This document shows positions 44,457 to 54,018 of a stretch of DNA of 64,000 nt, piece after piece (within the stretch, counting starts at the first letter, position 1; each line of letters starts with the position of its first letter). This DNA comes from Sphingobacterium corticibacterium (GTDB lineage Bacteria; Bacteroidota; Bacteroidia; Sphingobacteriales; Sphingobacteriaceae). Where the stretch lies: assembly GCF_004208525.1 (NCBI RefSeq), contig NZ_SGIT01000003.1, forward strand, positions 124,001 through 188,000, in the 5' to 3' direction. The notes below the pieces were generated by a model. It had not been told where the DNA came from, ran no database searches, and worked only from the letters and a program-made list of their open reading frames with translations. Position numbers and translations under genes: made by a program.

Positions 44457-46898
44457 TTACTTCTGCAACCGATAGGAGATTCCTCCTATAAACATCCTTC
44501 CCGGTTGCCCCGGCATAAGCTGATGTTTGAAATCCAATATATTGTCGATAGTCAAGGAGAGTTTTAGTTTATCGTGGAGCAGCCGCTTTTCGATAAACGC
44601 GTTCAACAGGATATGCTCGGGCACGAAAGTATCAAACCGGTCGATAAAATTATTGTTGTTATAATCGGCAAAGGGGTATTTTCCCCGATAATTGGCGCGG
44701 AGCGACATGTGGGTATCCCAAGGTTTATAGTGATAGAAAACACGGGCATTCAGCATATGCCTGGAGCGGTTCACGATTCCCCAATAGTCGGATACCGTGG
44801 GCGACGGCGACTGCCCCGTTTTTGGATCGTGTAAGTTTTGGTTATAGGGCCAGTTGCCAGCACGGATACTATCGGCAACGCTAAGGTCTTTGGCGATGAG
44901 GTACTGATAGCCCACCTGCACATTCAAATCGTTGTTGATCTGCCATTGCATATTGGCTTCTAGCCCTTTATTGACAGCTTTCGGTAAGTTCCAGTAGCTG
45001 TATATCTGGCTGATGGATGTTCCCGTAGCCACTGGTACCGCGTCAATCTGGTTACGCAGATTGTGGTAGAATAATCCACCTTCCATCGTAACCTGTGCTA
45101 TGGGTTTATATTTCGCGCCGATATTGAAGGATGTGCTGCGCTCCGGTTTTAAATTTTTGTCCAGCTGCTCGGCTACATGAAAAATTTCGCTTATTTCGCC
45201 GTTGCGCTGCATCTGCAGCAAAGTTTCACCCAATAGCTCATTACCTACCACGAGGTAGCTGGCCGAGGGGTTGAAGAACACCAGGTAACGCATGCGGTAA
45301 TCCGGTGCTTTAAAGCCCGTGCCAATTCCGGTTTTCAAGGAAAGCTTCTCGTTGAGGTAATACTCCAGGCCAAAACTTGGGTTGATTTTCCCTCCATAAG
45401 AACTGGTGTGATCATACCGTAATCCGCCACGCAGATCTAGTTTTTCGAAGAACCGCTTATCGCCTTGGAGATAGCCGAAGGCCGTCGTGAGAACAGGAAT
45501 ATCACCAAGTGCCTTGTCGTCCATATGCTCCATACTGCCGCCTAAACCACCTGTCAGACTTATTCCACTCCGATAGCTTTTAGCGAATTGCTGTTCAAAA
45601 CGATGTACTGTCTGTCTAAAAGACAGTTCGCCACTGCTATGCTCATTCCCCCGCCAACGGTTCGCCTGATCTACATTGTAGTGCGTAAGGTAATACCGGC
45701 TCATACTACGAAGGCCTGACCGGAACGTATGGTCGAGATTCAAGGAAAAATTAATATCTTTTTCGTCTTGTTGATCGCTGGCTTGCCATTCATCGTTCCA
45801 GTTTTTGGTCATGTCTGATCGACGTATGCCATAGCGTATACTCGTGCCTAAATAGGTTTGTCGGCCCAATTGATAGCGTATGCGAGCCTGTGTATCAAAA
45901 TTTTGATATGGTGGGCTAGATTGACCGGAAGATAAATACGGGTTGGTATTGAATCCATCCGTGCGGTAATAATTGGCGCTGAGCTGAACGGAACCCCGCT
46001 GGTGTGCAAAGGGTGCCTCAGCATCGACAGTAGCGTCGACCATATTCAACGATCCATATCGCAACGCCAACTGTGCCTGCGGCTCTACTGCGCCATATCG
46101 GGTAATAATATTAATAGCGCCGCCTAGTGCATCGCTACCGAATAAACAGGAAGAAGCCCCTTTGATAATCTCTATGCGTTCGATATTACTAACGGAAATC
46201 CGGGACAGATCAAAGTTTCCGTTATTCCGTCCTACCATCGGTTGGCCATCAATCAGTACCATCACATATTCACTGCCAAAGCCCTGCAACTGCACGCCCA
46301 CCGAACGACTGCCTCCTGTCACATTGTTAACAATAGCAATACCAGTCTGCTCTTTAAGCACTTCGTCCAAGCGTCGGCTCCCCATCTTCTCGATCATCTG
46401 CCGGCTGATGACTTGTACCGGCATCGCGGAACGGTTCAATTTTAACAGCTGGTTAGGAGATTCCTGCTCCGTCACTGCCCCACTGACCACGACTTCAGCT
46501 ATCGTTCGTGTATGCTGTAGCACGATTTGTCTTTCGACCGATTGTTCCACGGCAATAACAACCGTATCGCTATACGTAGCATAGTCTTTATGGGAAGTCG
46601 AAAATCGGTAGGTACCGGGATATAGATCGTCGAGCGCAAATAGACCCTGCTGGTCGGTCTGCACGATGTGTTTATCAGGCTCCAGCGTAATCGTCACTCC
46701 GTGTAATGCCGTTCCCTTTTCGTCGGAGACATTGCCGCTAAAAGTTCCGGTTTGAGCAAACGAAAAGGATATGAGCAGTAACAACTGTAAGGAGCAAACG
46801 ACAAGCTTGCGCCAGCATGGAGCATATGAAACGGAGGTTATTAAAACGAACAGCCAAACCATGACATAACGTAACGATATCACGAACCCATCACACAT
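44457..46898 (-). CDS. TonB-dependent haem/metal receptor, copy 1 (HmuR-like)
   Basis: About 813 residues. The start is uncertain: ATG at 46898, a GTG just before it, or a later ATG that gives a cleaner signal peptide ending SFAQ. Carboxypeptidase-like domain (~52-130), plug (~150-275) with QGFGSEYVMVLIDGQPMVGR and DALGGAINIIT, then a barrel with the C-terminal strand RMFIGGISYRL. Plug and barrel closely match the receptor at 46912-49281, so this is a tandem duplication; 13 bases separate them. Position in a locus with HmuY proteins, haem oxygenase and HmuTUV points to haem uptake. Confidence 0.88.
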   Translation of the reverse strand: MCDGFVISLRYVMVWLFVLITSVSYAPCWRKLVVCSLQLLLLISFSFAQTGTFSGNVSDEKGTALHGVTITLEPDKHIVQTDQQGLFALDDLYPGTYRFSTSHKDYATYSDTVVIAVEQSVERQIVLQHTRTIAEVVVSGAVTEQESPNQLLKLNRSAMPVQVISRQMIEKMGSRRLDEVLKEQTGIAIVNNVTGGSRSVGVQLQGFGSEYVMVLIDGQPMVGRNNGNFDLSRISVSNIERIEIIKGASSCLFGSDALGGAINIITRYGAVEPQAQLALRYGSLNMVDATVDAEAPFAHQRGSVQLSANYYRTDGFNTNPYLSSGQSSPPYQNFDTQARIRYQLGRQTYLGTSIRYGIRRSDMTKNWNDEWQASDQQDEKDINFSLNLDHTFRSGLRSMSRYYLTHYNVDQANRWRGNEHSSGELSFRQTVHRFEQQFAKSYRSGISLTGGLGGSMEHMDDKALGDIPVLTTAFGYLQGDKRFFEKLDLRGGLRYDHTSSYGGKINPSFGLEYYLNEKLSLKTGIGTGFKAPDYRMRYLVFFNPSASYLVVGNELLGETLLQMQRNGEISEIFHVAEQLDKNLKPERSTSFNIGAKYKPIAQVTMEGGLFYHNLRNQIDAVPVATGTSISQIYSYWNLPKAVNKGLEANMQWQINNDLNVQVGYQYLIAKDLSVADSIRAGNWPYNQNLHDPKTGQSPSPTVSDYWGIVNRSRHMLNARVFYHYKPWDTHMSLRANYRGKYPFADYNNNNFIDRFDTFVPEHILLNAFIEKRLLHDKLKLSLTIDNILDFKHQLMPGQPGRMFIGGISYRLQK

Positions 46899-46911
46899 CA
46901 CTTATAATTCA

Positions 46912-49281
46912 TCATTGTTTATAAAGATTATACGTTAACCCCACAAAATATACTCTCCCTGGCTGGAAAGGCATTTTAGGATCCACAAAATTCAACATAT
47001 TTTCCGTCGTGGCACGAATGGCAAAGCGCTTTGCCGGAAATTTTTTCTCGATCCCGGCATTGAGCAAATAATGTCCACGGACAAAGGTATCGAACCTATC
47101 CAGATAACCATTGTTATTTCGGTCACTAAACGGATATTTCCCTCTATAATTAAGTCGAAAATTGAAAGTCATATCCAGTGGCTGATAGGTATAGAATACA
47201 CGCGCATTGAACATGTGATTGGAGCGGTTTTCTATACCCCAGTAGTCTTTGGCCGAAGGATTATAGTTGACAGATCCACCTTCTGGATCAAACAACGGAT
47301 CAAAAAACTGACCGCCCTCGCGTATTTCATTGGCAATGCTACGGTCTTTGGCAACAAGATATTGGTACCCGCCACTAATCAGCAAGTCGCTGAACGGGCT
47401 ATAGGTAAAAGAAAAATCCGTCCCTTGGTAATAGGCTTCGGGATTGTTCCGATACGAATAGATGAGACCTCCATCGATGTCCATACCGATCAATACCCGG
47501 TTGATCTGATTGGTAATATCATGGTGGAAAGCACTGGCTTCTGCCCGGAGTTTTCGGTCAGTTGATTCCCAGATCAGACTGAAATTATAGGATTTACTTT
47601 GTTCTGCGTTCAAGGCCAAGCCTTTTATCTCATCATAGATGGGCTCTAGCTCATATTGACTTACCCTTCCGCTCTGTCGCAATGCGTTCATGACGTCGAG
47701 CATTGTATAGGTTCCTAAAAGCATACTGTTGATCCCCGGATCGTAAGACACCTGATATAGTTTTTTCATATCCGGCGCCTTAAACGCTGTTCCATAGGCG
47801 ACCTTTGCCGTCAAATTGGGCAGAATTTCATATTTCAGGGCGGCGCTCGGATCCAACCGCCATCCGTAGTCTACAATATTGTCGTAGCGAAGTCCAAACG
47901 TCACTTCCAGTTTCGGGAGTACATTCCAGTTAGCTTGCGAATAGGCGAAATAGGCCTTAATCTGGTCAATACCGGTTAAGATGTTTTCATCGATGCTCTC
48001 TATTGTACCACCGCCACCGGTAATCAACTCCAGTTTTTGGGGTATACTATAGGATACCTGCTGCTCAAAACGGTGCAGGGTCTGCCCGAAACTCGACTGG
48101 CTCAGGCTATCTCCCTGCGTGAGTGCAACAAAGTTATCGTTGTCAAAACGTGTAAAATAATAGCGGGTCATGCTTCGCCAGCGTTCGCTAAAGCGGTGGT
48201 CGAAGTTAACCATGAGGTTGAGGTCACGATCTTCCAGCGCATCGTTCGTTTGGTAATCGGTTCCTGCAAAGGCTTTGTTCATAAAGCTGCGCCGGAGGCC
48301 ATAACGGGCGCTAACGGACATCGCATTGCGCTCATTAAATTTGTAACGGAAACGGCTATGACCTGCATAGTTGTCATACGGAGGCATTGTGGTACCGGTT
48401 ATATGCCCCTGTGTAGTATTAAATCCGCCGGTGTGGTAAAAATTTCCACCCAAGGAGAGAATACCTTTTTTATTCAACACAGGCGTCTCTCCGTCCAACG
48501 ACACATCAATAGTTTCATTACTGCCGTAGGCAGCCGAGACCACCGCCTGCGGATCGGTCACGACCTGACGCGTGATGATATTAATTGTTCCCCCAAGTGC
48601 GTCACCTCCATAAATGTTGGATGCTGCACCTTTGGTAATCTCCACGCGTTCAATATTATTGACGCTGATACGGGAAAGATCAAAATTCCCGTTGTTACGC
48701 CCCACGATGGGCTGCCCGTCGATCAGCACCATCACATATTCGCTGCCAAATCCTTGCATCTGCACGCCTACTGACCGTGCTCCCGCACCGATATCATTGA
48801 CGATTGCAATACCGGTCTGTTCCTTGACAACCTCATCCAAACGCCGGCTTCCCATCAACTCAATGGTTCGGCGGTCGATAATGGTCACGGGCATAATCGT
48901 ATTTTCGATTTTAACCAAAGATTCAGTATTGGAATGACTGCGGTGTTCAGCAGAGACAGCTATATCTTCCAATATATTTTCGCTGTCCATCAAGCGTATA
49001 TCGTAGGTATTAACACCGGCAGACAAGTTGATGGTATCGTTAAATGCACGATAGCCCACACCCTGCACCAGTAATTTGCTTATCCCAACAGGGATATCTG
49101 TTAACTGGTAAAAGCCGTTCGTATTTGTCTGAGCTGTTTTATGTTCCAACCCAACGGTTACTCCAACCACGGGCTTTGCTTTATTGTCGGTGATTCTCCC
49201 TTGCAAAACAGCCTGTTGTTGGGCATGGCTCTGTATCACCATGCTGATTAGCAAAAATATGGGTATAATATAGTTCTTCAT
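46912..49281 (-). CDS. TonB-dependent haem/metal receptor, copy 2 (HmuR-like)
   Basis: 789 residues. Signal peptide ~1-20 (ends SHAQQ), carboxypeptidase-like domain (~25-100), plug (~120-245) with MGSRRLDEVVKEQTGIAIV, QGFGSEYVMVLIDGQPIVGR and DALGGTINIITR. The barrel ends in VYFVGLTYNL. It is transcribed before the paralogue at 44457. It should bring haem, perhaps handed over by the HmuY-like lipoproteins upstream, through the outer membrane with energy from TonB. Confidence 0.9.
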   Translation of the reverse strand: MKNYIIPIFLLISMVIQSHAQQQAVLQGRITDNKAKPVVGVTVGLEHKTAQTNTNGFYQLTDIPVGISKLLVQGVGYRAFNDTINLSAGVNTYDIRLMDSENILEDIAVSAEHRSHSNTESLVKIENTIMPVTIIDRRTIELMGSRRLDEVVKEQTGIAIVNDIGAGARSVGVQMQGFGSEYVMVLIDGQPIVGRNNGNFDLSRISVNNIERVEITKGAASNIYGGDALGGTINIITRQVVTDPQAVVSAAYGSNETIDVSLDGETPVLNKKGILSLGGNFYHTGGFNTTQGHITGTTMPPYDNYAGHSRFRYKFNERNAMSVSARYGLRRSFMNKAFAGTDYQTNDALEDRDLNLMVNFDHRFSERWRSMTRYYFTRFDNDNFVALTQGDSLSQSSFGQTLHRFEQQVSYSIPQKLELITGGGGTIESIDENILTGIDQIKAYFAYSQANWNVLPKLEVTFGLRYDNIVDYGWRLDPSAALKYEILPNLTAKVAYGTAFKAPDMKKLYQVSYDPGINSMLLGTYTMLDVMNALRQSGRVSQYELEPIYDEIKGLALNAEQSKSYNFSLIWESTDRKLRAEASAFHHDITNQINRVLIGMDIDGGLIYSYRNNPEAYYQGTDFSFTYSPFSDLLISGGYQYLVAKDRSIANEIREGGQFFDPLFDPEGGSVNYNPSAKDYWGIENRSNHMFNARVFYTYQPLDMTFNFRLNYRGKYPFSDRNNNGYLDRFDTFVRGHYLLNAGIEKKFPAKRFAIRATTENMLNFVDPKMPFQPGRVYFVGLTYNLYKQ

Positions 49282-49359
49282 TTTTTTGATTCGCGATTAG
49301 TAATTCGTAGCTAGTTAAAAATCCCGAAGGGCTCGTCCACGATAATCATGCGTTAAGAT

Positions 49360-50559
49360 TTAATCTTTCGTCCGTAAATTCCGGCTACCATCTTTCTGGA
49401 TAAAATACCGGAAAGTCATGTACGGCGATGGCCAATTACGGTCGGTAAGAACTTCAGGAGCGCCTTTGTACATGGAGATCAACTGCAGTTTGCCATACAG
49501 GTACTTATGCGTGCTCCCTGCCGGTTGCTGCAGCCGTAAGTAATACGCCCGGTAGGGAAAGGGTTTTCCTATTCCGGTAGTACCTAATTCAAACCAAGAG
49601 TTGATGCCCGGTCCATACTGCGAGTCGTAAGTTATCTGCATCTGATCTGCCGGCCGGTTGTCGAAAAACTCATCCTCAGGCGCTTCGTCCATAAAGTCGT
49701 ACCCATACTCGTACATGATGATGGCATGACGGAGGGGGCTACCCGACGCCGGGCTGAGCTTAGCTTGACCGTTGTTGAGGAACACGACACCATTGAATTC
49801 ACCCGTAAAAGCCAAATCCCACTCGTCAGTACGCAAATACCTTAAGGAGTCTGCATTGTCTCGAAGGAAATGCTGCCAATGATCACTGAAACGAAACAAG
49901 AGTGGACTATATAAACCTGCTTCTTTGCCACTGCGACTGAATTGTACTTCAATAAAATCCATATTATTTCGATAATTAGCCGATCGCACCAACACTTCCC
50001 AAGCTATCCCGTTATAAACATATACCCGATTGTTTCGATTATTTCGATAAGCCCAATTCATATCAGGGTTTCGTGGTGCTTGTGCCATAAAACCACGCCA
50101 ATTGACTTCATAATCCTCATCGACCTGCAATGTATCAGCGAAATCCACATTAATTTCCATCTGATACCAGCTATCTGAACGCCTGATGTAATGAAAATTA
50201 TCCGTAGTGTTTAAATAAGCATCGTTTTCTACAACAGCTACGGGATGAGAAGAAGATGGGTTCAACCAACGGATATCGTTTTCAGAACTGCTATTCACAT
50301 TTATCGCTCCATTGATCAACTCATTATCCAAAGGAAAAAAACGAATCGAATCTGTCCAAGGTGAATTGTAATAACGCTGTCTTATAAAAAGATCCTCATT
50401 TTCTAATTGATGTTCCCAACCGTCCGTAGCCAATGTGTCACCCGGCAAATCATAAACTATCGTACTATGTCCATCCTCGTAATTAGGGGTTAAATCCTCT
50501 AACTTATAGCAAGACGACACGGTTAACCCTAACAATAGTAGGATAATAAAATATCTCAT
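49360..50559 (-). CDS. HmuY-like lipoprotein with a large insertion
   Basis: 399 residues. Lipobox Cys17 (TVSSCYKLE). It has the HmuY frame: VYDLPGDT (~35-42), DEWDLAFTGEFNGVV (~245-259), YGKLQLISMYKG (~357-368) and the C-terminal MTFRYFIQKDGSRNL. Between the first and second element there are about 200 residues, against about 50 in the HmuY-like protein at 54019. So it carries an insert of ~150-160 residues with several WYQMEIN/VNWRG-type strands. HmuY proteins take haem from host or environmental haemoproteins. The haem ligands cannot be named safely. Confidence 0.82.
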   Translation of the reverse strand: MRYFIILLLLGLTVSSCYKLEDLTPNYEDGHSTIVYDLPGDTLATDGWEHQLENEDLFIRQRYYNSPWTDSIRFFPLDNELINGAINVNSSSENDIRWLNPSSSHPVAVVENDAYLNTTDNFHYIRRSDSWYQMEINVDFADTLQVDEDYEVNWRGFMAQAPRNPDMNWAYRNNRNNRVYVYNGIAWEVLVRSANYRNNMDFIEVQFSRSGKEAGLYSPLLFRFSDHWQHFLRDNADSLRYLRTDEWDLAFTGEFNGVVFLNNGQAKLSPASGSPLRHAIIMYEYGYDFMDEAPEDEFFDNRPADQMQITYDSQYGPGINSWFELGTTGIGKPFPYRAYYLRLQQPAGSTHKYLYGKLQLISMYKGAPEVLTDRNWPSPYMTFRYFIQKDGSRNLRTKD

Positions 50560-50580
50560 TGGTCAATGCTTATTTTACGT

Positions 50581-51678
50581 TTATTCTGCTGACGCGATCT
50601 TAATATATGCACGTTGCGGAAGCCCTGATGAAACAGTAATAGACGTAGTATAACTTCCCCACATAACACCCATTGTATACGCCTTATATGTCACTTGCGA
50701 ACTTATTATATCGTAATCCACATATTGCGAGAAATTATCTGGAATCTTGAATGTGATTGTGGATTCTGTAATAGATTCTATTCCAATTTCATGGTATTCT
50801 AGGGCTCCCGTAGAACCTGAAGGCCGGATACCTAACCGAATATGCAATATGTTATTTCCCTGATAATAGCGAGCTGCTGCGCCATCCGAATCATCTGTGA
50901 TTTCATGTTGAATCGTAATCGTTTGACCTGGCCTTACGCTTTGTGTACCGGACGGATATGCAATCGTATATTGTTCATTCTTCAATGTTGGCTGGTACAT
51001 ATCCAACTCCAAACTTTCGGTTCGTACACCGCCCAAATCTACCCAAACGCGGTGCATCCCCGTATCTTGTTCCATTGTAAACGGTGGAAGTTTTGCAGTA
51101 ATCTGATGTGGTGTAATGGTACTTGGATCTATTTCCAAGTCAAACTCAACACCGTCTCTCAACCGTTGCATATACACTTTGTACTGATCGAGCGGAGCTG
51201 CCATAAAATATTCTCCGCGTAAAGTAAGTTCTGATCTACTTAACCAAGGAAAAGCATTAATTAGTAATCCTTGGAGTCTTGGGATTTCTCTGTTTGGCTT
51301 AGGTATCAATCTATATTCACGTTTATCGCCATTTTCGGCTGTAACGGTATAAACCGTGTTACGGGAAAAGGCTACGCTCACATTCGCTTGTGGTTCGATA
51401 GTAGCACCAGCTGACAGGCTAATTGATGGCGATATTTCTGCTGGTAATGGCACGGCATCATCCCAATAGATGGTAATGCTATCTCCGGCAATTACCGCAT
51501 CAATGGAGTCAACCAGACCATAGCCAGCTATTGTAAACGCCTGAATATCTGCATATGGTCTTTTTAGTTGTTCGTATTCTGTTTTTGAGCACGATTGCGT
51601 AAAAAACAAAACTGTGCTTAAACATATAAGGCTTGATACCTTATACAATATGTAAATATTTTTATTTGGAGTAGACAT
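50581..51678 (-). CDS. Surface lipoprotein of unknown function, Ig-like
   Basis: 365 residues. Lipobox around Cys30 (FFTQSCSKTEY) after a long hydrophobic stretch. Predicted all beta: a first domain with VIAGDSITIYWDDAVPLPAEISP and NTVYTVTAENGDKREYRL, as in DUF5018-like domains, then IPT/TIG-like domains. It is paired with the next gene, which begins in the same way (SCTKTEVVEYE and then a TYTITQEY strand). Both sit among HmuY genes, so they are probably accessory lipoproteins of the haem system. No catalytic residues seen. Confidence 0.75.
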   Translation of the reverse strand: MSTPNKNIYILYKVSSLICLSTVLFFTQSCSKTEYEQLKRPYADIQAFTIAGYGLVDSIDAVIAGDSITIYWDDAVPLPAEISPSISLSAGATIEPQANVSVAFSRNTVYTVTAENGDKREYRLIPKPNREIPRLQGLLINAFPWLSRSELTLRGEYFMAAPLDQYKVYMQRLRDGVEFDLEIDPSTITPHQITAKLPPFTMEQDTGMHRVWVDLGGVRTESLELDMYQPTLKNEQYTIAYPSGTQSVRPGQTITIQHEITDDSDGAAARYYQGNNILHIRLGIRPSGSTGALEYHEIGIESITESTITFKIPDNFSQYVDYDIISSQVTYKAYTMGVMWGSYTTSITVSSGLPQRAYIKIASAE

Positions 51679-51716
51679 AAATTATTGTTCTATGATTAAT
51701 TAAAATTATATCAATA

Positions 51717-52988
51717 TTAGTTCTGTACACTAAATCTTAATGTGCGTATGTTGGTCGTTCTGTCAAATTGAATACCTCCAAAAAACCAGGTTATATTATC
51801 TTTACCCCAAGCGATTCCCAATTCCGGGTTATTTTCGTATTCAACATACACGTTAAATGGGGTCTGAAGCACATCATTGGATTTCATTTCGTACACCCCC
51901 TCTGGAAGATTTGGAAAACGAAATGATAATTCATACATTTCTGACTTTAGAATTTCCAGGTCGACTTCTTTGCCTACAAAGTCCTCGACAAAACCGGCTG
52001 GTGCTTGCGTAAACTTTGCATCCGCATCCACTTTTAAATACACACGTTTGACACCTATGAAAGCGGTAGCTCCTGGGTAGCGTTTATCTAAAGTTCTGGT
52101 AATAGTCGCTTCGCTTTTCTTAAATACTCGATCAAAACCTAGTACTGCAGCATTTGTGCCGTCATTGAGAACAATCGTTCCTGATAGATTATTTCTAGTA
52201 GGCATTGAATGTTCAGCGATCGCTAATCCAACCGGCAAATCTATTTGGCGCCCTTGATGCTCAACATGCACATCAAAGAATCCTATGGGAGCATCTTCCA
52301 GCCAGCCTAAAGATAATACATAGTTTTCTGCACCAATATCTAAGTTCATTTTAGAAGGGTTTTTATATTCAATTTTCTCTCCTGTTATTTGGTTTGTGAA
52401 GTAAACCTTCAAGCTTTCCATACTCAAAGAATTGAAATTACCCTCGATAAAAACTGGACCTTCGAGGGACGACCCTCTAACTCTTTGAAACAGATCTCCT
52501 CCATCGTAATACTTTCCATTAGAGGTTGAACTATTATTTCTAAACGCTAGCACTAATGTATCTCGATGTGGCGTATATTCTTGCGTAATGGTATAGGTCC
52601 TATATTGATTATCTTCGCTTCTTACGATATACTTAATCGTATCTCCAATGGCGACAGCTTGTAATTCGTCCTCTAATAAATTGATTTCTAAACTATCAAC
52701 GTCCAAAAGTGTAGCACCGGGATCTAAGGTGATATCAGCTAATATATAATCCAAACCGAGATAATAAGGCAAGCGTACGTCGATCGTATTTTGCTCTTGG
52801 TTGATTGCCGCCAAAATCTCGTGTGGTGTATTGCGGACCTTGTAGGCAAGTATCCTGTTTTTAGCTTCCGATTCGTATTCTACAACTTCGGTTTTTGTAC
52901 AGGAATTAAAACATATAATCAACATACTAAAAAACAATAGAGCTGCTATTCTTTTTTGAAGTGACATTTTAACGAGAGGATTTTTCAT
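51717..52988 (-). CDS. Surface lipoprotein of unknown function, Ig-like
   Basis: 423 residues, or 416 if the ATG at 52967 is used. The lipobox is in FNSCTKTEV. The N-terminal beta domain contains LDYILADITLDPGATL and YRTYTITQEY, similar in layout to the following gene. Two more beta domains follow. It lies 43 bases after the HmuY-like gene at 53032 and 38 before the gene at 50581, in one long operon. A role in haemoprotein binding is possible but only inferred from context. Confidence 0.75.
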   Translation of the reverse strand: MKNPLVKMSLQKRIAALLFFSMLIICFNSCTKTEVVEYESEAKNRILAYKVRNTPHEILAAINQEQNTIDVRLPYYLGLDYILADITLDPGATLLDVDSLEINLLEDELQAVAIGDTIKYIVRSEDNQYRTYTITQEYTPHRDTLVLAFRNNSSTSNGKYYDGGDLFQRVRGSSLEGPVFIEGNFNSLSMESLKVYFTNQITGEKIEYKNPSKMNLDIGAENYVLSLGWLEDAPIGFFDVHVEHQGRQIDLPVGLAIAEHSMPTRNNLSGTIVLNDGTNAAVLGFDRVFKKSEATITRTLDKRYPGATAFIGVKRVYLKVDADAKFTQAPAGFVEDFVGKEVDLEILKSEMYELSFRFPNLPEGVYEMKSNDVLQTPFNVYVEYENNPELGIAWGKDNITWFFGGIQFDRTTNIRTLRFSVQN

Positions 52989-53031
52989 TTTATATGAATA
53001 TGGTTGTTATTTATTTATGATTAAAAACGTA

Positions 53032-53973
53032 TTAGTTACTTAAGGAATCACTAATTATCTTAGTGCCACGTGTCATATCAATTGTTAGAGGGGGTCTTCT
53101 TTCCACAAAACCAAAGCGTAGTTCTTCTGCCTTGATCACCATGTAGCGGAAACTCACCGATCCTACCAAAAAGTTTTCCAAACCCCGACGCATAAGCTCC
53201 GGGTCTAAAATATCATGATAATAAGAAAGCATTTCCACTTTTGCGTAATTCCCTCTTGCCGTCCGGACAATCATCGCTCTCGGACGAAGAGGACCTCCAT
53301 GAATATTTTTTGCGTTTGGAAAGGTGCGTAGTAATTCTTCGGAAAGTGCATACAGCATGTGTGAGTACATCCGTGCTTCCTCCGCCAGTACCGGATCCGG
53401 GCTATCACGGTTGATGACCTTATCAGGGCGTATAAAATTTCCGCCATAAGTATAGACGGTCGTCCCTATTCTTGTTGACATTGTCCCTTGAGCGTCCAAG
53501 CCACCGTAGCCAGGTACTTCTAAGATTATTCCTGCCGGTACATCCATGATTTTACTGTAGAATGTATCGAGAACGACTAATCCACCGACAGCATTACTGC
53601 CATAACCAATTCCCCTAGCACTTCCACTATTGGCGGTAATATCTCCAAATCCACCAATCGACAAATCCCATCGTTCTGATACGGTATAGGCGTCATGGAT
53701 TCGTGAAAAACGCTCTAAACTAAATAACGTACTTGGTTGTTCAGCATCCAAAGGGGAACGATCTGAGGGCTGTTGAATATTTTCCACACCCTCAAATGGC
53801 TGGAAATTTAATACCGTAATCTCCCGATTAAAAACCGAGTCGTTCAACGGCGTCTCCGGCTCCCATTCAAAAGCGTTGAGGTCGTACACTTCTCCACAGG
53901 AAGATAAGAACAAAATGGAGCCAAATATCATGGCAGTTAGCTTCTTTATTATAGGTATACATATTGCTTTCAT
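53032..53973 (-). CDS. Divergent HmuY-like lipoprotein
   Basis: 313 residues. Lipobox Cys26 (FLSSCGEVYDLN). The HmuY order of elements is recognisable though weak: ERWDLSIGGFGDITANSG (~100-117), where HmuY has WDLAF..., then ARGNYAKVEMLSYYHD (~237-252) and VSFRYMVIKAEELRFG near the end, where HmuY has TFRYFVQ.DGS. Residues ~25-95 form an extra N-terminal part. It lies between a clear HmuY gene (45 bases upstream) and the two Ig-like lipoproteins. Probably a haem- or porphyrin-binding relative. Confidence 0.68.
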   Translation of the reverse strand: MKAICIPIIKKLTAMIFGSILFLSSCGEVYDLNAFEWEPETPLNDSVFNREITVLNFQPFEGVENIQQPSDRSPLDAEQPSTLFSLERFSRIHDAYTVSERWDLSIGGFGDITANSGSARGIGYGSNAVGGLVVLDTFYSKIMDVPAGIILEVPGYGGLDAQGTMSTRIGTTVYTYGGNFIRPDKVINRDSPDPVLAEEARMYSHMLYALSEELLRTFPNAKNIHGGPLRPRAMIVRTARGNYAKVEMLSYYHDILDPELMRRGLENFLVGSVSFRYMVIKAEELRFGFVERRPPLTIDMTRGTKIISDSLSN

Positions 53974-54018
53974 TTTTTATCAGTTGTCAGTAATCAATGG
54001 ATAGTTGTCAGGTATTTA

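Noticed and set aside
48037..48774. Open frame of 245 codons antisense to the second haem receptor (also 46162-46584 in the first)
   Set aside because: Both are mirror frames of a clearly coding gene, appear at matching places because the two receptors are paralogues, and show no family motif.
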